Shown: positions 59,670 through 64,000 of the stretch, one piece after another
How the letters are laid out: each line of letters begins with the position of its first letter
Numbering within the stretch: the first letter of the stretch is position 1
Origin: Rikenellaceae bacterium
GTDB taxonomy: Bacteria; Bacteroidota; Bacteroidia; Bacteroidales; Rikenellaceae
Reading direction: 5' to 3'
Length of the DNA: 64,000 nt
NCBI GenBank assembly: GCA_017442365.1
Contig: JAFRZW010000004.1
Coordinates: forward strand, 77,445-141,444
Position numbers and translations under genes: made by a program
The notes under the pieces: model-generated
Seen by the model: only the letters and a program-made list of their open reading frames with translations
Databases searched by the model: none
What the model was told of the DNA's origin: nothing

Positions 59670-60659
59670 TTAGTTATTATTTTTTGTTTCACGATTTTTC
59701 AACGCATCTTCCATTGTGGCACGCTTTTCGAATGCCTCTACAATGTGCTTAACCAATGGGTGGCGCACGATGTCGCCCTTATCGAACTCGACCGAGGCGA
59801 TGCCCTGAATCGAGCCGAGCATCTTCATCGCACGCATCAGACCCGAGTCGCCCGCCTTCGGAAGGTCGATCTGAGTAACGTCGCCCGTTACGATAAACTT
59901 GGCATTGCGTCCCATACGCGTGAGGAACATCTTGATCTGCGAGAGCGTGGTGTTCTGCGCCTCGTCCAAAATCACAAACGCATTGTCCAACGTGCGACCA
60001 CGCATATATGCCAACGGAGCGATCTGAACGGTACCCTCCTCCATATATTTCGACAACTTTGCCGCCGGAATCATATCGTTCAGCGCATCGTACAACGGTT
60101 GCAGATATGGATCGAGTTTCTCCTTCATATCACCCGGCAGGAAACCCAATTTCTCACCCGCCTCGACCGCCGGACGTGTCAAAATCACACGTCGCACCTG
60201 CTTCTCCTTCAACGCTCGCACAGCCAACGCAATAGCCGTATAGGTTTTACCCGAGCCAGCAGGTCCTACGGCAAACAGCAGATCATTCTTCTCGAACAGA
60301 TCGACCAATCGGCGCTGATTGGCCGTTCGAGCACGGATCACATTGCCATTATTGCCATAGACAATCACATCGCCTTCGTGCGTCGGCGGCTCGTCGGCTG
60401 ACATTCCTGCCGTGCCGAAACATTGGCGAATAACCTCCTTCGATACGTGGCCATACTTGTCGTAATAGGCTTCGAACTGCTCGAAACGTTTGACGAATTG
60501 CTCGATCAATCGCTCCTCGCCCATAATCTTCACCTTCGATCCACGCGCTACAATACGGAGTGCAGGATACTGCTCTCGAATCAATTCGAGATAGGTATCC
60601 TGCGCACCAAACAATTCTCTGGGATCAACCTCGTCGATATGTATCGTCTTTTCTGTCAT
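59670..60659 (-). CDS. phoH: PhoH-family ATPase
   Basis: A 329-residue protein with an N-terminal KH-like region, Walker A GPAGSGKTYTAIALAV, RPAVEAGEKLGFLPGDMKEK, Walker B FVILDEAQNTT and FIVTGDVTQIDLP, all PhoH motifs. Members are RNA-associated ATPases or helicases whose role is poorly known. The phoH-purC order is common in Bacteroidota. It follows the small beta-barrel gene by 10 bases. Confidence 0.95.
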   Translation of the reverse strand: MTEKTIHIDEVDPRELFGAQDTYLELIREQYPALRIVARGSKVKIMGEERLIEQFVKRFEQFEAYYDKYGHVSKEVIRQCFGTAGMSADEPPTHEGDVIVYGNNGNVIRARTANQRRLVDLFEKNDLLFAVGPAGSGKTYTAIALAVRALKEKQVRRVILTRPAVEAGEKLGFLPGDMKEKLDPYLQPLYDALNDMIPAAKLSKYMEEGTVQIAPLAYMRGRTLDNAFVILDEAQNTTLSQIKMFLTRMGRNAKFIVTGDVTQIDLPKAGDSGLMRAMKMLGSIQGIASVEFDKGDIVRHPLVKHIVEAFEKRATMEDALKNRETKNNN

Positions 60660-60669
60660 CTACCGTAGT

Positions 60670-61281
60670 TTAGAAATAGAATCCTACGCCGAGCTGCCAC
60701 GTGCCTACACGCATCTTCATCAGATCATCGGTCGTCTGCACCTTATTGAATGCCACACTACTCTCGCTCTGGCGGAAAAATCCGTTATAACGAGCCGTGA
60801 TATTGAAATGTCCCAAATCGACCCCCACACCAAGCAGGTAGCCCAACGTCTGCGACGAGGCCGTAAAACGGAACGGCTTATCCTCGCCCTTCACACCACT
60901 ATCGGTCATCACGTTGATATTAACACCCGCCTGCACCTTCAACGGACCGATGATCTTAACACCCAAGATCACAGGTACGTCAATCGTATTGAGGTAGGCC
61001 ACGCCACCCGTACCGACACTCGGAGTCAGATTGTATGAATTGCGCGAGAAGATCAACTCAGGGTCGATCGACAACATTCGCGTAACCTGCCACGACGCCT
61101 GCAAACCTGCGTGCCAACCCACACGATTCTTGGCCTCGACTATATCTTTACCCAAATTGGTCGGTTCACCGACGGTATGGTAGTTCATACCAGCTTTAAC
61201 TCCCCATTTCAGCGGACCGCCCGCCTGCACTCCGAAGCTCACAACAAGAGCTGCGAAAAGGAAAATCAACTTTTTCATCAT
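60670..61281 (-). CDS. Small outer-membrane beta-barrel protein
   Basis: A 203-residue exported protein. Signal peptide MMKKLIFLFAALVVSFGVQA, then an eight-stranded barrel pattern ending with the outer-membrane signature WQLGVGFYF (C-terminal Phe). It belongs to the PorT-like/OMP beta-barrel type frequent in Bacteroidota; PorT itself is longer and tied to the type IX system, for which there is no evidence here. A TATATTTG element on the minus strand at 61312-61319 is its probable -7 box. Confidence 0.82.
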   Translation of the reverse strand: MMKKLIFLFAALVVSFGVQAGGPLKWGVKAGMNYHTVGEPTNLGKDIVEAKNRVGWHAGLQASWQVTRMLSIDPELIFSRNSYNLTPSVGTGGVAYLNTIDVPVILGVKIIGPLKVQAGVNINVMTDSGVKGEDKPFRFTASSQTLGYLLGVGVDLGHFNITARYNGFFRQSESSVAFNKVQTTDDLMKMRVGTWQLGVGFYF

Positions 61282-61311
61282 TCGGAAAATTTAGACCGTT
61301 AAACTTCAATG

Positions 61312-61319
61312 CAAATATA
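61312..61319 (-). promoter_or_regulatory. -7 element of the beta-barrel gene
   Basis: TATATTTG on the minus strand 30 bases before the start; -33 not clear because the region overlaps the end of the MFS gene. Confidence 0.5.
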
Positions 61320-61324
61320 CAAAT

Positions 61325-62512
61325 TTATTTTTGCGCTCCATTAGCTGCGCTCACATTTTTCAGCAAAAAAGCCGCCACAGTGAGCATTATCACACAAACC
61401 GAGAGTACAACCATCGCTCCACTGTGATCTCCACCGCAAATTTTCGTACCCAAACTCATCAACGGACCAATCAGCGCGCCACTCGCAATGGCCATAATCA
61501 TCAACCCCGAAATCTCGTTTGCCTTATCGGGGCGACTCTGTGTTGCCGACGAATAGAAGGTTGCAAAGACACACGAAATGGCAAATCCCCACACTCCACT
61601 CAGTGCAAAAATCAGCCACGCCTGCTCGGCTACATACATTGCAACCGCTGCACCCAACAGCAACAGCATATTCGCTCGCAACCAACGCACATCGCCCATA
61701 CGCGCAAATGCCCACAGACCGACAAGCGTTCCGACGATACGGCAAGCGTAGTAGATCGACGACGAAAGCGTTGCACTTTCGGGTGGCAGCTGTGCTCGCT
61801 CGATGATCAACTGCGGTGTCAGCACACCCGCGCCCACATCACACGCGATGAAGAGGCTTATACCTACAAACGCCACAAGCACCGTCTTATTGTGCAGCAA
61901 TTCGAGAATATCGCTCGTAGTGGTCGTATGTTCGGCACGCGGCTCAGCAGGCAGAGGTGTCAGCAACAACCACACCATCGCCACCAACGTAATGACAGCA
62001 AAAATGGGGAACATCGTGCGCCAATCGCCGAACGTCAGCGACAGATACGACGCAATAGGCGACGCCAGCATCAACGACAGATTACGCGCTACCTGCCCCA
62101 CGGTCAGATATCCCGTCATCTTCTGCGGCGGTGCGAGTGTCGCCAACAGCGGATTGACTGCCACCTGCAACACCGTATTGCCAATACCAATCAGCGCGAA
62201 TGCCGCAAAATAGACCTCGAAGCAATCAATTGGCGCCATTGGCAAGAGCAATCCGACGATCGAGATCAGGTAGCCAATCGTCGCCGTTGCTTTGCGCCCA
62301 ATGCGATTCATCACACGTGCCGTAGGCAGAGCCAAAAACAGAAACCACACAAAGACCATCGACGGCAGCAATCCCGCCACCGTATCGCTCAACGAATATT
62401 GCGCCTGCACGTAACTTGTTGCGAATCCAACCGTATCGCTGAATCCGAAAATATAGAACCCGAACACCACAGGTGCGATCACCGCCAAAGAGTGAGTTTT
62501 AGTCTGAGTCAT
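61325..62512 (-). CDS. Sugar MFS transporter (FucP-like)
   Basis: A 395-residue inner-membrane protein with about 12 helices. The N-terminus AVIAPVVFGFYIFGFSDTVGFATSYVQAQYSLSD and the loop ALPTARVMNRIGRKATATIGY are typical of the FHS/FucP branch of sugar permeases; AFALIGIGNTVLQVAVNPLLATL is also conserved there. The substrate is unknown. It has no sugar enzyme beside it. Confidence 0.87.
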   Translation of the reverse strand: MTQTKTHSLAVIAPVVFGFYIFGFSDTVGFATSYVQAQYSLSDTVAGLLPSMVFVWFLFLALPTARVMNRIGRKATATIGYLISIVGLLLPMAPIDCFEVYFAAFALIGIGNTVLQVAVNPLLATLAPPQKMTGYLTVGQVARNLSLMLASPIASYLSLTFGDWRTMFPIFAVITLVAMVWLLLTPLPAEPRAEHTTTTSDILELLHNKTVLVAFVGISLFIACDVGAGVLTPQLIIERAQLPPESATLSSSIYYACRIVGTLVGLWAFARMGDVRWLRANMLLLLGAAVAMYVAEQAWLIFALSGVWGFAISCVFATFYSSATQSRPDKANEISGLMIMAIASGALIGPLMSLGTKICGGDHSGAMVVLSVCVIMLTVAAFLLKNVSAANGAQK

Positions 62513-62657
62513 AATCGTAGTCTATTTTGTTGTTTTCAAAGATACGAATAATTATCGAAACTTGCAAAAACGGTCTTACCCATCACCCAAAATATAACCC
62601 AGAAGCGATTTTACGAGCGTTTTTAGCTGTAATTAGAATTTTTTTGTCATTTTTTGA

Positions 62658-62695
62658 GGGGGGGGGATTTTCGTACCAAAATTTTACTATATTTG
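62658..62695 (+). promoter_or_regulatory. Promoter with G9 tract at the -33 region
   Basis: TATATTTG (62688-62695) is a full -7 element for the small ORF at 62742. The -33 position, 20 bases upstream, falls at the end of a run of nine G (62658-62666) and has no TTG. Confidence 0.55.
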
Positions 62696-62741
62696 CAGTC
62701 GGGGAGAGAACTAAATGTGTTAGGTTAGCATTGGTATCGTA

Positions 62742-62891
62742 ATGATTGAACAGACTACGTTGGATTTTATTCTGTTGTGCCTTGTATTGGGTACAACCGC
62801 ATTGGTTATCGCTCTAATTGCTCACGCCATCAAACGTCGCCGCCGCAGGCTGATGATCGACCCCATCGATCACCGCAAGCATAAGAAATAG
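62742..62891 (+). CDS. Small membrane protein, 49 residues
   Basis: ATG at 62742 to TAG at 62889-62891. The first 30 residues hold a single hydrophobic helix (LDFILLCLVLGTTALVIALI) followed by KRRRRR and a basic tail ending HRKHKK, so one TM segment with a strongly positive cytosolic end. It has its own promoter element upstream and a terminator downstream, which supports a real gene. No family recognised; its layout resembles small regulatory or stress membrane peptides. Below the usual gene-calling size. Confidence 0.6.
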   Translation: MIEQTTLDFILLCLVLGTTALVIALIAHAIKRRRRRLMIDPIDHRKHKK

Positions 62892-62916
62892 CTGGTCGCG
62901 TCGTTCGAACTCTTAA

Positions 62917-62963
62917 AAACAATAAAGCGCAACGAGTGTGAACTCGCTGCGCTTTATTGTTTG
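62917..62963. terminator. Terminator between the small ORF and gpmI
   Basis: AACAATAAAGCGCA pairs with TGCGCTTTATTGTT, extended by CGAG/CTCG; bidirectional, convergent genes. Confidence 0.88.
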
Positions 62964-62983
62964 CTGTTATCTCGGTCCAGCTC

Positions 62984-64000
62984 CTACTTGAACTCAACCA
63001 GAGCCTTACCGGTCATCTCGGCAGGCTGCTCCAAGCCCATCAGTTTCAGAACGGTCGGTGCTACATCAGCCAACACACCATTCTCGACCTTAGCCACGCG
63101 ATCCGATACAACCACGATGGGTACAGGATTCAGCGAGTGAGCCGTATTAGCCGAGCCGTCCTCGTTGATTGCATTGTCGGCATTACCGTGGTCAGCGATC
63201 TGAACAACCTCGTAGCCATTAGCAATCGCAGCCTCAACAACCGCCTCAACGCACTCATCAACTGCCTTAACCGCCTTAACGATTGCGTCATAGATACCCG
63301 TATGACCAACCATATCGCCATTAGCAAAGTTCAAGCAGATGAAGTCGTACTTCTGCTCACCGAGAGCCTCAACCAGCTTATCCTTAACCTCGTATGCGCT
63401 CATCTCGGGCTGCAAGTCGTAGGTAGCAACCTTCGGCGACGCAACTAGAATACGCTCCTCATTCTCGAACATCTCCTCGCGGCCACCGTTCAAGAAGAAG
63501 GTTACGTGAGCATACTTCTCGGTCTCGGCAATACGCAGCTGCTTCAAGCCCTGCTTCGACACATACTCACCAATGGTATTCTGCACGTTCTCCTTATCGA
63601 ACAGAATATGCAGACCCTCGAACTTAGCATCGTAGGGAGTCATACAGTAGTAGTACAGTGGCATAGTCTTCATACCCTCCTCGGGCATATCCTGCTGAGT
63701 CAGCACGATAGTCAGCTCCTTGGCGCGATCGTTACGATAGTTGAAAAAGATCACTACGTCATTAGGCTTAATCGTACCGATAACCTGACCCTCAGCATCG
63801 ATAGCCACGATCGGCTTAACGAACTCATCGGTTACACCCTCATCATACGACTTCTGCATAGCCTCAACCATATCGCTCGAAGGCTCACCTACGCCATTAA
63901 CCAGCTGGTCGTAAGCAATCTTCACACGCTCCCAACGCTTATCGCGGTCCATAGCGTAGTAACGACCGATGATCGACGCAATGCGGCCGGTTGTCTTAGC
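62984..64000 (-). CDS. gpmI: 2,3-bisphosphoglycerate-independent phosphoglycerate mutase, 3' part
   Basis: Glycolytic interconversion of 3- and 2-phosphoglycerate, manganese-dependent alkaline-phosphatase fold. The reading frame is open to the window end, so only the C-terminal 338 residues of about 505 are visible. [19 protein letters not shown] is the diagnostic substrate-site segment; [31 protein letters not shown] and DHGNADNAI are the metal-binding and catalytic motifs. The first in-window Met (63952) is internal and not the start. Confidence 0.96.
   Translation of the reverse strand, partial: AKTTGRIASIIGRYYAMDRDKRWERVKIAYDQLVNGVGEPSSDMVEAMQKSYDEGVTDEFVKPIVAIDAEGQVIGTIKPNDVVIFFNYRNDRAKELTIVLTQQDMPEEGMKTMPLYYYCMTPYDAKFEGLHILFDKENVQNTIGEYVSKQGLKQLRIAETEKYAHVTFFLNGGREEMFENEERILVASPKVATYDLQPEMSAYEVKDKLVEALGEQKYDFICLNFANGDMVGHTGIYDAIVKAVKAVDECVEAVVEAAIANGYEVVQIADHGNADNAINEDGSANTAHSLNPVPIVVVSDRVAKVENGVLADVAPTVLKLMGLEQPAEMTGKALVEFK

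Noticed and set aside
1..64000. CRISPR arrays, insertion sequences, prophage genes
   Set aside because: No regularly spaced repeats, transposase, integrase or phage structural genes were seen.

Overview
The window comes from a Bacteroidota genome, most likely order Bacteroidales. Many genes are preceded by the Bacteroidota promoter signature TTTG/TTG-N19-21-TAnnTTTG. The arginine operon is of the Bacteroides N-acylornithine transcarbamylase type, and the gyrB, uridine kinase, DUF3822-rsmD and phoH-purC arrangements fit the group. A cysteate-synthase-like gene, which in gut Bacteroidota goes with sulfonolipid synthesis, hints at an Alistipes/Rikenellaceae-like organism; this is an inference. 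Base composition is near 50 % GC, except for an AT-richer island at about 2.95-5.27 kb. No rRNA operon, CRISPR array or recognised insertion sequence was seen.

Layout. 1-2.9 kb: end of an unknown gene, gyrB, uridine kinase. 2.99-5.27 kb: a highly structured RNA-like segment with a terminator, then an EcoRI-family adenine methyltransferase overlapping a DUF262-HNH protein; together they look like an acquired modification/nuclease pair. 5.3-12.7 kb: mutS, a GIN-domain exported protein, a Dda/RecD-like helicase, an unknown membrane-anchored protein, DUF3822, rsmD and a YeaQ-type membrane protein. 12.8-18.6 kb: carboxy(nor)spermidine decarboxylase, cysteate synthase, phosphomannose isomerase, an exported protein, an ArAE-like membrane protein, a DUF805 protein. 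18.7-22.6 kb: tRNA-Asp with a decayed downstream duplicate, a DUF4465 (BtuH-like) lipoprotein behind a cobalamin riboswitch, rplS, surE, tRNA-Lys. 22.8-31.4 kb: carboxy(nor)spermidine dehydrogenase, AraC regulator, umuDC, serine dehydratase, and a ROK kinase-MFS-SIS operon.

31.5-39.6 kb: one minus-strand arginine operon in the order acyltransferase, argG, argC, argD, argF', argB, argE-like, argH. It covers all steps from glutamate to arginine except that carbamoyl phosphate must come from elsewhere. The transcarbamylase carries Ala at the position that separates succinyl- from acetyl-ornithine enzymes, so a succinylated pathway is predicted. 39.8-48.1 kb: a serine hydrolase lipoprotein, tRNA-Ser, an amidase with an inserted golvesin-like domain downstream of a sodium symporter, and a carboxyltransferase with two tandem biotinyl domains. 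48.3-53.3 kb: mscL, patatin, phosphoglycolate phosphatase, an ion channel with a non-canonical filter, tRNA-Met, asnA, a HAD phosphatase. 53.4-56.1 kb: a BlaI/BlaR1-like regulatory pair with its likely operator, and a lipoprotein. 56.2-64 kb: a lipid/diacylglycerol kinase, pepD, purC-phoH, a small beta-barrel protein, a sugar MFS transporter, a 49-residue membrane protein, and the 3' part of gpmI.

The most unusual items are the structured RNA next to the methyltransferase/HNH pair, the orphan B12 riboswitch with a BtuH-like lipoprotein, the ion channel with TVGAAI in place of TVGYGD, the tandem biotinyl domains, the succinyl-type arginine pathway, and the tRNA-Asp tail duplication.
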